This document shows, piece after piece, positions 54,295 through 64,000 of a DNA stretch of 64,000 nt. Under the pieces are notes generated by a model. It searched no databases. It was not told the origin of the DNA and worked only from the letters and a program-made list of their open reading frames with translations. Both the position numbers and the translations under genes were made by a program. Origin of the DNA: Lactarius indigo (Eukaryota; Basidiomycota; Agaricomycetes; Russulales; Russulaceae); contig JAFKAC010000019.1 in NCBI GenBank assembly GCA_025766275.1, forward strand, positions 124,001-188,000. Direction: 5' to 3'. Each line of letters starts with the position of its first letter. Position 1 is the stretch's first letter.

Positions 54295-55240
54295 TTTGTG
54301 GTTGGGTGATTGGGTCAATTATTATGTCTCAAGGTCAGTTCTCTGAGGTTTTGAGACTGTATGTTACTGAGTTGTTACTGAGTTACACACTTAGGTTTGT
54401 GGACAGAAATATGATGATGTGCTTTCTCAGTTGGGGCATCAGGCATCTCAATTCCCTCATGAAGCCAACTGTTATGATCTGACACTTCAGACCTCAGTCA
54501 CAGTATGTTTCTACCTTGCTTTTCCCCTTTTGTACTATACCTTGTTACTGAAGGAGCTACTGCTACTAGTGGCACTGTTTCCTTTGATCCAAATATCTCC
54601 TTGTTCTGTTTGGTCTCTTTGATATTGTGTAGACTTGTGTTCATGTTGTTTGGAACCTCGTCCTATATAAACCTGTACCATAGACCGTAGGAAGCCAGAC
54701 TTGGCTTCATTTGCAATCTAGCAACCTTGCCTTCATACTTTGGTGTGACCTTGCTCTATTCCCTCCTTCTTGTGCATCCCCTACCTCAGTCCTTAACCAG
54801 GACACTCTGAAGTCTTTGCAGTTGAACTATATCAACATGTCACACCTGTTATACTCTGTGCACTAGCAAGATCAAGTGTAGAGAAGTGTTAGACACTTCA
54901 GACAAGGAGTCCTACATTACAGAGTAGTGCTGCACCCTGTGCCACACTTTTGCCACTCGTATTTCATAGCAGTAAGACAACAGATGTCTTTGCTTGATAC
55001 TTGTGTGATCTAGAATCTCCAGAACCCACACCCCTGCTAGGGCGTAACACCAATGAACTTATAGCATCAGACAGTGATAGGGTACTCATTCAATACAAAA
55101 ACACAGCAGCAATGGGTCACACTGGAGTTTTTGAGGATGGCAGGGAAGGTGGTGACAATGATATTTCCAGCACTGAGAGTAATGGCAACAGCTCAGATCA
55201 GGGCTCAGATGTTGACTTTGGTATTGGACATTGGTTGTAA
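54295..55240 (+). pseudogene. Unknown coding fragment interrupted by a solo LTR
   Basis: Before the LTR: a frame with KYDDVLSQLGHQASQFPHEA (about 54410-54469). After it: ELIASDSDRVLIQYKNTAAM followed by an acidic Ser-rich tail to TAA at 55240 (resumes at 55050). The two halves join in frame when the LTR and one TSD copy are removed, so they were one exon. An intron-like TTACACACTTAG acceptor precedes it. No family recognised. Confidence 0.5.
54470..55049 (+). repeat. Solo LTR, family D, TSD CCAAC/CCAAT
   Basis: 580 bp, TGTTATGATCTG to AGGGCGTAACA, plus orientation. TSD with one mismatch (CCAAC at 54465-54469, CCAAT at 55050-55054). Copy of 42046-42624. Confidence 0.88.
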
Positions 55241-55905
55241 ATGGACAACTCAAATATGAATAGCTATGTTCCCCATGACTGGTACAATACAATGAGTAAT
55301 GACCAAGTGGGGCTCAGCAGTCACAGCAGCCATTTGTAAGGCAAAAAAGGAGGTGCAACATTGGGGGTCTGATGTCCAATATGGCAGCTAGCCATGCAGA
55401 GATGACCCAATGCACCAGCCCAAATGGGTCAAAAATTATATTCTGTTATAAAGGCATTGTGACCACAGTATAACAAGTAAAATCTTGGTATAACAGCAGT
55501 ACAAATGTTATGAAAACCACAAAGCAATATATTGATGACATATAGGTATTACAGATGTTACACTCATAGATTAGTAATTATATTTTCGACGAAACCGTGA
55601 CAATAACCGTGATCCGTTATATTGCGTCATAACTTTCACGGGAATTTGCTGATGCACCTAGTGCGTACGCCATGTCATGCTCAGCATCCTGCCTGAGGGT
55701 TTACACAAGCTACTTATGCTCATGGATGATTCCTATCCAATACTAGATCATCTCACTCTTGTCCATAGCTAAAGAAGCAGATGCAGGCCTCATACTTCCC
55801 AGGATATTCATAGCCCCGAAGGGGGCAGGAAGCGTGTTGAAGTGTGTAAGATGAAAGGAAAGGAGACATTCTGGGGAAATCCGGGGGCGCCGTGGTATCG
55901 AATAC
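55241..55905. other. Intergenic, no feature recognised
   Basis: AT-rich at first, becoming GC-balanced after about 55600, where the transposon-rich region gives way to host sequence. Nothing supported. Confidence 0.5.
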
Positions 55906-56345
55906 TTATCGAATACTGTATTCGTGGAACCGTGACAGGAAACTACCCCTCCAGTTTTCCTGAGACGGCGCGTACTGAAACCTGACTTTCTCGCGCTCAC
56001 CCGGGCACAACTCCTCGGCAATCGCCCCTCCAACCATATGAATACTGAAGAACGAACTACTACACATACCGTTCACAACGGAGGTGCTTCCTGACTTGCC
56101 CTTGGAGTCCGCATTCGTACGACGGCGGAGCAGAAAGCATACGATGTCTGTTTCCCCACTAGATGATGCCACACACAGCTGGGTGCCTCCCTTCTTGTCC
56201 TCAACATCTGGGATCAACCCACCGTCAAGCAGCAGACGCGCAGCCTGTACTCTCCCCCAGAATGATGCGAGATGCAATGGGGTGCTGCCTGCCCTGTCCT
56301 CGGCATTTGCGTCCGAGTCCGCGCCACGGCCGAGGAGGAATTCAT
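55906..56345 (-). pseudogene. Ankyrin-repeat protein fragment
   Basis: Minus-strand frame with consecutive ankyrin units: FLLGRGADSDANAEDRAGST, PLHLASFWGRVQAARLLLDG and a third with GGTQLCVASSSGETDIVCFL, then LRRRTNADSKGKSGST. Upstream a TAA precedes the first unit, and downstream the frame leaves the repeat pattern after about 56090, so only about three repeats remain. Probably a truncated copy of a larger ankyrin gene (protein-protein interaction). The upstream gene end at 56452 (sedolisin) leaves little room for a 5' exon. Confidence 0.6.
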
Positions 56346-56451
56346 GCGAAACTTATTTCCTCAGCATCTCGAATCGGCTGGTAGCGTACTATTGTTCAGT
56401 AGCTCCAAGATGGTAGGTGTCATTATGCACACGTTACTTCTCGTGTATACG

Positions 56452-58544
56452 TTACACCGGAAACAAAAGGTCTAGTATGTATTGCAGCACTTGGAAGTTA
56501 GGCGTCCCCAAACCGGTGACCTATGGATCCAATCAATCAACGTAAAAACGAAGATAAGTTGTTTTAGGGTACGAACAGGATCCCATCCGGGGATGGCAGT
56601 GAATCCTTCTGTCCCACATCCAGGGTTAGACCCCGAAATGATGTCGTTGAGACCATGGCGGCCATAGCTATACAGTAAGAAGTTGAGGAAGCCGAGCCTG
56701 CCCCTGCCCGTTGAGATGAGGTAGTCATTGAGCAAAGAGACTAATCCCGCAACTGTCTGTACATTGACAATTAGTTGCTTATTCAAGGAGGGAGGAGGAA
56801 CACACGCACGGGCACCGCCGCGCTCGTGCCGCTCTCGAGTTGGAGACCGGCGTTGCGATAAATCAGGAACCGGTAGGACTGCGCAGAGATATCGGGAATG
56901 CCGCGGCCGACAGGGCTGCGCAGGTTACAAATTTTGAATAGGTCAAGAATCACGACGGTGAACGCACTTGTAGAAGCCAGCATACGTGGCGCCGAGGGAC
57001 TCGATGAAAGGCGGTACTACAGCGTCCTGGTACGAAGGGCGCGGGAAGTGGGCTGAGAAGCCGCCTCCGGATAAGTGCATCGCGACCTCGGGGTCGTAGC
57101 TCACCGTTCCGCCGACACTAGTGACCCAAGGACCTGAAAAACCAAGCCAGTCTAATGAGCGGCCTTCGGGGACCATGTACTGCACGCAAGGAAATCGCCA
57201 CGCGTACAAGATGCAGGGAACTCAGTGGCGAAATGGACATTTCCGGCGTCGTCCCTGCAGTCTCCATCACCGACGCCGTCGTCGCCGCTAGAGATGAGGA
57301 CACTGACGCCACGCAAACCGAGCTGTGCGAACAGCTCGCACAGGCTCGACGTGTATTCCGGTGGAAGAATGTTCTCGAGAGTACCCCACGATATGCTGAT
57401 CGTCGGCGGGATGTACTCTGGAATAAGGAGGTAGTGGAGCCACACCAGGTACACGTCGTCGGCAGCTGGCAGATAGCCGTCGTCCGTCCAATGTAGCAAG
57501 CCACCCACGCTGTAGAAGATGTTCGGAGTCGGGTAGGTCATGGCCTCACTGTACTGGATGTCCAGGCTGGCCTCCGTGCCGGGGTTGCCTGGGTTGAAGT
57601 CACCACCGTTGACCTGCTCGACAATGAAGGTCGCGGCTACTGCGTCCGCACGAAACCTGATCATGAACCTGGTGAGATCTGCGAAGCTCGGGTACTCATT
57701 TTCTAGGCCTAAGACCCCGAGCGCATTGTAATTCATCGCAACAGGCACGTAGGCTTGCGTCTTGTACAGCCAGCGTAGGAATGCTGGCGTGACTGCAGGA
57801 GCGTCGACTTCCGGTAACACTCTCACGAGGTCCCTCGATGTCGCATTCCCAACCACTCCTGCTTCTTCTTCGCTAGGGTGCTGCAGCTGTGTCGACAGTA
57901 GCTTGCGCGGGGGGTCAAAGTACGTTGTCGGCGCGACCGTTTGCACGTGCGCATGTAGCACCGCGGGGAGCGCGTAGCCGACAGTGCGGAGAATGACCTT
58001 AGTCTCGTTTGCCTCTACATGCCTGTAGAGCTGGTACGAAGCGGAGAGGAGCTCGTCAGCTTGGGACACGGGCACGCCGGTGATCTTGAGCCAGCCTCCA
58101 CCATGTGACGTTGAAATGGAGGAGGAAGGTACACCATGGTGTTGAAGCCACGAGTGGACAAGCTCAAGCGTATCTTGGCTTGGCGCGACGAGCTCGGCGA
58201 CCTGCTCCCTGGATAAGTGTACGCGATATCTGAAACGGAGCAGCGGAACAGGTAAGTACGAGCACGAGCGGAGGAGTGGTGAGGACGACGTGCCTTTCAT
58301 GATCGGGATTGCTAACTTCGTGGAGCGCCTCGATCAATGCGTCCTTGCGGTCTGGTTTGAGTGCAATGTTGAGATTGATGGTGGTGCCAGCAGGAGGGGG
58401 ACCGAGACTCTCCCAATTGGCCGGGACGGTGTCCCATGTGTGCTTGACACGTACATCTCCCCAAGGTGGTGGAGGAACGGTAGCGAGGTCGGCGAAAGGG
58501 ACCACAGAGAGGGTGGAGATGACAGAGATCCAGTGGTAGCGCAT
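56452..58544 (-). CDS. Secreted sedolisin-family serine protease (tripeptidyl-peptidase-like), complete, six exons
   Basis: Acid-active serine-carboxyl peptidase (S53) that removes N-terminal tripeptides; secreted. ATG chosen at 58544 (MRYHWISVISTLSVV signal peptide); 58559 is an alternative. Exons: 58544-58294, 58229-57208, 57133-56968, 56915-56810, 56756-56577, 56520-56452, summing to 1794 nt (597 residues plus stop), normal for the family. An activation prodomain (WESLGPPPAGTTINLNIALK; YRVHLSREQVAELV) is followed by the catalytic domain. Key residues: Glu and Asp in GTEASLDIQY (about 57570), Asp in SSGDDGVGD (about 57280), Ser in ESGTSAAVP (about 56835), calcium site LNDIISGSNPGC (about 56640) and GWDPVTGLG (split across the last intron). 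The first intron (58230-58293) appears to be GC-AG; the others are GT-AG. Confidence 0.93.
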
Positions 58545-58589
58545 GATTAGAGGGAGCAAGATCCCTGAAATTTACTAGAGGTTGTGAGT

Positions 58590-58602
58590 GCCCTATATAC
58601 GG
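58590..58602 (-). promoter_or_regulatory. TATA-like box upstream of the sedolisin gene
   Basis: GTATATAGGG on the minus strand, about 50 bp upstream of the chosen ATG. Start site not known. Confidence 0.45.
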
Positions 58603-59573
58603 AAACGCTCGTTCCGAATATAGACCGAAAAACCTGCATCCTGCGGGAGCGGAGCCTTACGGAGGTGCAAGTAGGACCACAGGACCCTCTATGGTACCGA
58701 CCGGTCACAGCGCGTGGCTCTTAAGTGATACCAAACGGCGGACCAAACTACATGGGGTCACGGTATGAGTCGCTATCTAGCCCGAGCCTTCTTGGACTCG
58801 GGGTTTCCAAATGCTCACGCTTTCTGTCGGAGGTTCAGCCACACACGACGTGTCAGCGTCGTTCGACTCCGGACCGGCTGGACCGGTAACTATACCAAAT
58901 TTATTTTATTCTTTTGCTGTAAATATATACCTTGTAGTATACGCTAGGAAACGTCTTTCTCTCCCAAAGACTGAGGTTAGTACTTTACTTTACTCTCATA
59001 TCTTTACTTTACTGACCGAGTACTTAGTCGCGCTTTCCCGCGCCTCTGACACTTTCTTCGCCTTCATTCACGATCGCCAGGACGTGAGCTGTTTGCGCAC
59101 CTTTTAATGTCATAGTCGCGGCTTCCCCACGGCGAATGACTCGAGGCCTTACTAGTAGGCTTTTAAGTTACTGTACAGTAGAGAGTTGGTCTTCGATTAC
59201 TAATTACATGTATATCGGTATATGTTTGGGGCTTCAGGCCAAGCCGGGCCAGGAAATCACTATTCAGAATCCTACTCGCTGCACGGTCATTGACTTTGCA
59301 AAGAAGAAAAGAAAAAAAAAGGTTCTTGTTTTGTGTATTATTCCCGCGCTTGTGAGAGATGCAGGATCATATTGCGGCTGCTACATACCGGAAGAAGAAA
59401 GACATTCAAACGTAAGTTATCAGTAGTAGCTGTATGATTGTGCAGAGTAGCATAAAAAGATCATTTGTGTACGGTATAGTTCCTCGACAACGAAACGAAA
59501 CGGCGTGAGCTTTCCACAAATCCACACACCCCACCAAGTGAGCATAAAAAATACATCATCCCTAAATCCCAAT
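58603..59573. other. Intergenic, no gene supported
   Basis: Contains a purine run (AAGAAGAAAAGAAAAAAAAA, about 59302) and AATAAA-poor AT-rich stretches. No coding pattern seen. Confidence 0.5.
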
Positions 59574-61040
59574 TCATTCACTCGAACAATCATCATGCCA
59601 GTCTAATCCCTTGTAATGTACCGATACGGGGATACCATGTAGCTTCCGCGCCGCAATGAATGGCCCTACAGATACGGACGTCGATGCAGACGTCCCGGGC
59701 CCGCCTTGCAAGTGAAGGTCACGAAGTGCCGGCATGATCTCAAGGATCTCTGTCTCCCCAGTGACCTGCGCTAATGCAGAAACCACGCTCGATACCAAAG
59801 TGCCGACGATATGGAGCCTCTTTACGCCTGTAAAGGCGCGGAGAAGGGGAAGCCAATTGGCAGGGTCCATTTCCCTGCGCCAACTCGAAGGCTCGGGAAA
59901 TCCTTCGATCTCAAGCCGCGTCACTTTATGCAGGGTGCCATTGGACTTGAACTCGCGGCATATTTGGTTCACGAACCCAACGCGTTCGTTTAGCCAACTG
60001 CGTTCTGGGAGCCGCAATCGAAACGATCCCGAGGAAGATGGGGAACGGGAGAAATGGTGGGTAAAGGCGATGGCGTCCTCAAAAAATCGGATCTGAGTCG
60101 TACGACGGCGAGAGGACCTCAGCTCTTCCCCACGACCGAAGAATTTACATAGTTCGTGGGTATCGAGCTCGAAGGAACAGGTGAACGTTACTCCAATTTG
60201 CTCGACAGCTGGGGCATCAATCCTGGAGGCGAAGTCCTCCAGGTACGTACTATCACCCCTAAATTGAAATTTGATGAGAGCGGGGAGGACGATACGGGGA
60301 GGCAATTGTGTAAAGCCATCCGGTCCCAGCGAGCGAAGGGTGAAGATGCAAGAGTGGAAGCTGATCTCGAGGGACTCGAGTTGGGTCGTCGTGGAGAGTC
60401 CGATGGCGAGATCTTCGGGAGTGATGTATACCTCGGATGGGATATTTTCCAGTCGAATAGACACGAGGTTTTTGGAAGAAGAGAGGAGCCGTGGTAACGT
60501 GGGTAAGGCGGTGCCATCTAAGTGGATGACGCGAAGTTGTGGGGTGGAGTCACCCAAAAAATTGTCGGGAAGGACTAATCTATCTGTTGTTCGGATATCC
60601 AGCGTTCTCAATTGAAGGTATTTCGGAGGTTCATCCCTGAATGAGGTACACTTTTCTAACAGGAGATGTGATACATCGATATGCATGTCGCATATACGAG
60701 CCGGGTTCTGCAGGACATCGGAGACACTATCTTCGTCTTTCGTTGATAGAGACTGGTGTAGTGCCGATTGGGGGTACCATATATAGATAGGGAGGGCTGG
60801 CCAGAAATCTGGAGCCTCCCAGATCGGTTTATTGTATGTGGTGACAATATGCAAATCGAGGACGCGCGGATATGCGAATACGACAAATCGCCATCTTCTG
60901 CAAACTTGCGCGAGCCTATGCCATTTCCATTGGTCGGAATTTGGGGAGGCCAGCCGATGGAAACCAAATATTTCGAGGAGGACGTCATCGGAGAGCGTCT
61001 GGGCTGCCGCGTGCACTGGCACTAGTTCTACACCACGCAA
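59574..61040 (-). CDS. F-box protein with leucine-rich region
   Basis: Substrate-adaptor type of SCF ubiquitin ligases. F-box at the N-terminus: TLSDDVLLEIFGFHRLA, HRLAQVCRRWRFVVFAYPRV (about 60990-60860). Irregular leucine-rich repeats follow (LQLRTLDIRTTDRLVLPDNF, TALPTLPRLLSSSKNLVSIR, LPRIVLPALIKFQF), ending ...DWHDDCSSE with a stop at 59574. 488 residues are open. The frame begins at a TTG (61040) and has no ATG before the F-box, so a 5' exon with the real start is expected upstream, joined at an acceptor such as TGTAG or CCCAG near 61010-61030. The layout matches its neighbour at 61783. Confidence 0.8.
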   Translation of the reverse strand: MRGVELVPVHAAAQTLSDDVLLEIFGFHRLASPNSDQWKWHRLAQVCRRWRFVVFAYPRVLDLHIVTTYNKPIWEAPDFWPALPIYIWYPQSALHQSLSTKDEDSVSDVLQNPARICDMHIDVSHLLLEKCTSFRDEPPKYLQLRTLDIRTTDRLVLPDNFLGDSTPQLRVIHLDGTALPTLPRLLSSSKNLVSIRLENIPSEVYITPEDLAIGLSTTTQLESLEISFHSCIFTLRSLGPDGFTQLPPRIVLPALIKFQFRGDSTYLEDFASRIDAPAVEQIGVTFTCSFELDTHELCKFFGRGEELRSSRRRTTQIRFFEDAIAFTHHFSRSPSSSGSFRLRLPERSWLNERVGFVNQICREFKSNGTLHKVTRLEIEGFPEPSSWRREMDPANWLPLLRAFTGVKRLHIVGTLVSSVVSALAQVTGETEILEIMPALRDLHLQGGPGTSASTSVSVGPFIAARKLHGIPVSVHYKGLDWHDDCSSE

Positions 61041-61782
61041 GTTAACTATCGTTTCCAGCCTCGTGTAAAGATCTCCCAGCCAGAGATGTACACACCTTGC
61101 TCCTTCCTCCCACGTGGTTTGTCATGGAGGGATATAAGACCACGCAGGGCATTGCGTCCTTTGTGGTAGATATGGCGAGTGGTTGTTGTAGTAATAACAC
61201 GTGGGAAATGGGCACGACCCAGATGCCAGACGAGACTTCCATAGAGGGACCTTGACTCACCAACTTGAGGTGACCTTTGTTCGGACGGCATACCTTACAG
61301 TGGTGACCAGGGATCCTTTGGCAAACGCACGTAGGCGGCCTAATATTACATAAGCTGAATAGCTATGATACAACTGTAACGAATCTCTGACGTCATTTGC
61401 AAGATTGACATAGGAATGACTGAATACAGCACAACTCGCGGTCACTCAGGAGACCTCGGAATCAAAATCCACCATTGCCAGGGGTATTCCGAGTCGCTTC
61501 TAAGGTCCTTGCGGATCACCCCTTTCGTTCCTTTCGTTCTCTATGTCATAGTTCCCATATTTGTTTTCAACATAAACCACGCCTCAAATCTGGTCCTCTC
61601 TAAACTCATCCACGCCACTTGAAGCAAGAGCCTCAAATCTCTTTTTTACATCACACTTGCGCTATCGCCGGCTGAACTCTGGTTCCCTAGTACTACCTCA
61701 ACTGTGGTACTTCCACCAATTTGACCGGTAACTCTGCCTTGGACTCTACCAAACCAAAAGTCCATTCTCCCCAAGACGCTTC
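61041..61782. other. Intergenic between two divergent F-box genes
   Basis: Probably holds the 5' exon of the minus-strand F-box gene (an open minus-strand stretch lies at 61046-61291) and the promoter of the plus-strand gene. Neither can be fixed from sequence alone. Confidence 0.4.
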
Positions 61783-63528
61783 ATGTCGACTGATAACATT
61801 CCTCTCCATTCCACTTCTGGCGCCGATTCAATACATGGCCCTCTCAACGACCTAGAAATTGGAGAGATTAAGAGACACAAGCCCACGGAAATAGGGGATT
61901 CATCTACTGGAGGTATGTGTTCGGGTTCCTATTTGCGACGTAGAACAGTTGCTGACTGGCACTTACTCGTGGTACAGACCACAGACACGGAGTATCAACG
62001 TTCCCGGACAGTGTCCTGCTAGAGGTATTTGACTTGTGTAGAACGGGTCGCAGTCTTGGCGGTTTCCGGGAATACATCGACTTGGAGTGGCAGCTTGTGC
62101 ACGTCTGCCAGAGATGGCGATATCTCATATTTGCATCACCATTCCGCCTTAATCTAGAGCTTCTCTGCACCCATGGAACCCCTGTCAGGAACGGTCTTGG
62201 TTGCTGGCCAGCCTTTCCTATCGTCATCGAATACGATAAGATAGCACCAGAAGATGAAGATAATATCCTTGCAGCTCTCGAGCATCCAGATCGTGTACAC
62301 CGTGTCATCCTCTCTGATGTAACGGGACCCATGTGGAGAAAATTCGATGCCCATGCGGGAGCCATTTCCAGCTCTGACACATCTTCGGCTCACATCGGAA
62401 CGTGGGGACCAACGTGCACCGATGCTTCCCCGTAGTTTCCTAGGAGGTGGAGGCACCCCACATTTACAGGAGCTCTACTTGGAGGGCATTTCCTATCCGG
62501 GGCTACCGAAGTTTCTTTTGTCGGCCGGCGGTCTTGTCTGTCTCCGCTTTATTGAAATACCTCCCACCTGTCATATTTCACCGAAGGCGATGTTAACGGG
62601 ACTGGCTGGGCTGACCAGGCTCGAAAAACTTGAGATTCAATTTCGATATCCAATTCCTCGCGCAGATCAAAGACTCACCGCTCCCGTAACACCGGTTGTC
62701 TGTCTTCCCGCTCTCTTCGTGTTTAAGTTCAAAGGTTTCTGCGACTATTTGGAGGATCTCGTGGCCCATATCGATGCTCCTCGTGTCGAGTTTTTCATTA
62801 TAGAGTACTTCAATCAACCCGTATATCACATTCACCAGCTTTCCCGGTTCCTCGGCCGCTCAGAACATCTCAAGCCACCCCGGCTTTCGCGTGTGGAAGT
62901 AGATTTTGTCCCATGGGTCAGCCTTCGGTTTTGCCTTGGATCCGAAGAAGGGAAAGGTGGATGGACTATCAATCTCACAATTCGGATCCTCAGCTCAGGA
63001 ATAGTTCGGGGAGTTGTACACTCGGTCCAGGTGCTCCAACAATTATCTGCTTCGCTCTCCGGTGTTGTCATTCTCAGCCTCTGTGGACCAGCGCCCCCAT
63101 CCGATGAGCCGCCGTCCATTGATCCATTTTTCGGCGACTCACTGTGCGGTATGCCAATATTCAGTGGGGCGATGTTCGGCGGATCGCTGCTCAGTGGACT
63201 ACCGGGCGTGCAAGAACGATTAGACGACATGGACTGGCTGGAACTCTTCCGCCCATTTACTGCTGCTAATACACTGCAACTTCGTGGGGAGTTGATAGAG
63301 AGCATCGTCCGCGCACTTGAATTGGTCAAGGGGGAGATGGCCGCCCAAATATTGCCAGCTCTGCACACACTTCACATCGACGACGAGACATCCGTATCCG
63401 TTGAACGTTTCGTTTCTACGCGCCAGAACGCGGGTCGTCCTGTAACCGTCGTCCACCTGCCGGACTGGGGTGCGGATGACCCTGACTCAGAGAACGAGGA
63501 CGAAGACGAGGACGAGTCCTCTGAATGA
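61783..63528 (+). pseudogene. F-box protein gene with an apparent frameshift
   Basis: ATG at 61783 (MSTDNIPLHSTSG). Exon 1 ends 61912; a GTATGT...TACAG intron (61913-61977) joins in phase to the F-box (TFPDSVLLEVFDLCR, WQLVHVCQRWRYLIFASPFR, about 62000-62140). A leucine-rich region follows in a different frame from about 62350: PFPALTHLRLTSERG (about 62361), LQELYLEGISYPGLPKFLLS, down to an acidic tail EDEDEDESSE at 63528. The frame changes by one base near AGAAAATTCG (about 62338-62350); no plausible intron fits there. So this is either a recent one-base indel in a host gene or a sequence error. Otherwise the product would be about 560 residues, like other fungal F-box/LRR proteins. Confidence 0.75.
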
Positions 63529-64000
63529 CCGCGGCGCCGCTGCCCCCCTCTTGGAGATAGAGAAGTCCCGTATTGTTATGCCAATTTTCGAGTCCCCTAG
63601 CCAGGATGTGTAAGATTAGAAGGTCCTAGCATTCCCGCTCCCGCTGTGACGCTTGGGATACGACGTTGCGTAGAAGAAAAAGGAGAAGACTCCCTGGCCT
63701 TGTGTATGTTAAATGATCGTTTAGTGCCAATCAAAGAACGGCTTTTATTTGGTCTTGAACTGAGCCTGAGAGTCATGCACGAGCAGCGTGCAAGGAAATA
63801 ACACAGGAAGAAGCAATCATTCCACACCGGAAAGTCCGCCGGGATCGAGAATATTGTCGCTGCTTGCCGGCTCTCTGGCCATCCTGTAACTGTCGTAGCG
63901 CCTCATGGGAGTTTGATGAAAGACTCAAATCGTACTGGAGTGAGTGGGATATTGACTTGTAATGGTGGGAGTGTGCCAACAATCTGCGCATTCGCCAAAA
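63529..64000. other. 3' flank, no gene supported
   Basis: Follows the F-box stop. AT-balanced; no coding pattern or repeat recognised up to the window end. Confidence 0.5.

Noticed and set aside
42046..55049. Family-D LTRs at 42046 and 54470 as the two ends of one element
   Set aside because: They are in opposite orientations and each has its own TSD (CAAGC; CCAAC/T), so they are independent solo LTRs.
56452..58544. Sedolisin gene as a pseudogene because its frames are split
   Set aside because: Five short introns join all pieces to exactly 1794 nt with catalytic residues intact.
1..64000. tRNA, rRNA or other structured RNA genes
   Set aside because: No cloverleaf with A/B boxes or rRNA-like sequence was recognised by eye; a tRNAscan/Infernal run would be needed to exclude them.

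Overview
The window looks like the genome of a filamentous basidiomycete, probably an Agaricomycete. The evidence is short (about 47-75 nt) introns, chromodomain Ty3 retrotransposons, a KDZ (Kyakuja-Dileera-Zisupton) DNA transposon with a CxC2-type cysteine cluster, a secreted sedolisin protease and two fast-evolving F-box genes. Species assignment is inference. About 55 kb of the 64 kb is transposable-element sequence. Ordinary host genes appear only in the last 9 kb.

Layout of 1-43145: a stack of nested insertions that can be unpicked from reading frames and target-site duplications (TSDs). The oldest layer is a minus-strand Ty3 element, element 5 (38095-43145, broken at both ends). Element 2 (minus, LTR at 37642-38094) sits in its RNase H. 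Element 2 is interrupted by element 1 (plus, window start to 6045), by a solo LTR (6940-7460, TSD CCTCG) and by element 3 (plus, 9357-36224, TSD CCTTG). Element 3 is split in its reverse transcriptase by a 6.2-kb hAT transposon (12798-18998, 8-bp TSD CTGGGGAT) and a 13.0-kb KDZ transposon (19398-32406, 7-bp TSD AAGTCCG). The KDZ element carries a transposase whose frame closes throughout plus four accessory genes. Among them is a protein with a Zn2Cys6-like cysteine motif and coiled coil, divergently transcribed from a coiled-coil partner.

Layout of 43146-55240: relic LTRs of several families (called B, C, D and F here), several with exact TSDs, and a decayed hAT transposase. The striking object is 49306-53861: two inverted blocks of an 81-bp tandem repeat, enclosed by terminal repeats and a 7-bp TSD matching those of the big KDZ element. 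It looks like a non-autonomous satellite-carrying passenger of that transposon.

Layout of 55241-64000: an ankyrin-repeat fragment, a complete six-exon tripeptidyl-peptidase-like sedolisin gene (56452-58544, minus), an F-box gene (59574-61040, minus) and an F-box gene with an apparent frameshift (61783-63528, plus).

Two themes link the region. First, the Ty3 copies decay mainly by CpG transitions: the two LTRs of element 3 differ only at CpG sites, and the readable nonsense codons are mostly CGA to TGA. This suggests methylation-dependent mutation of repeats. Second, the family-A Ty3 elements share an expression architecture: a GGGTTTT slippery site at the gag-pol junction, a self-priming signature around the LTR, and a roughly 400-residue extension of pol beyond the chromodomain. 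No tRNA, rRNA or CRISPR array was recognised.
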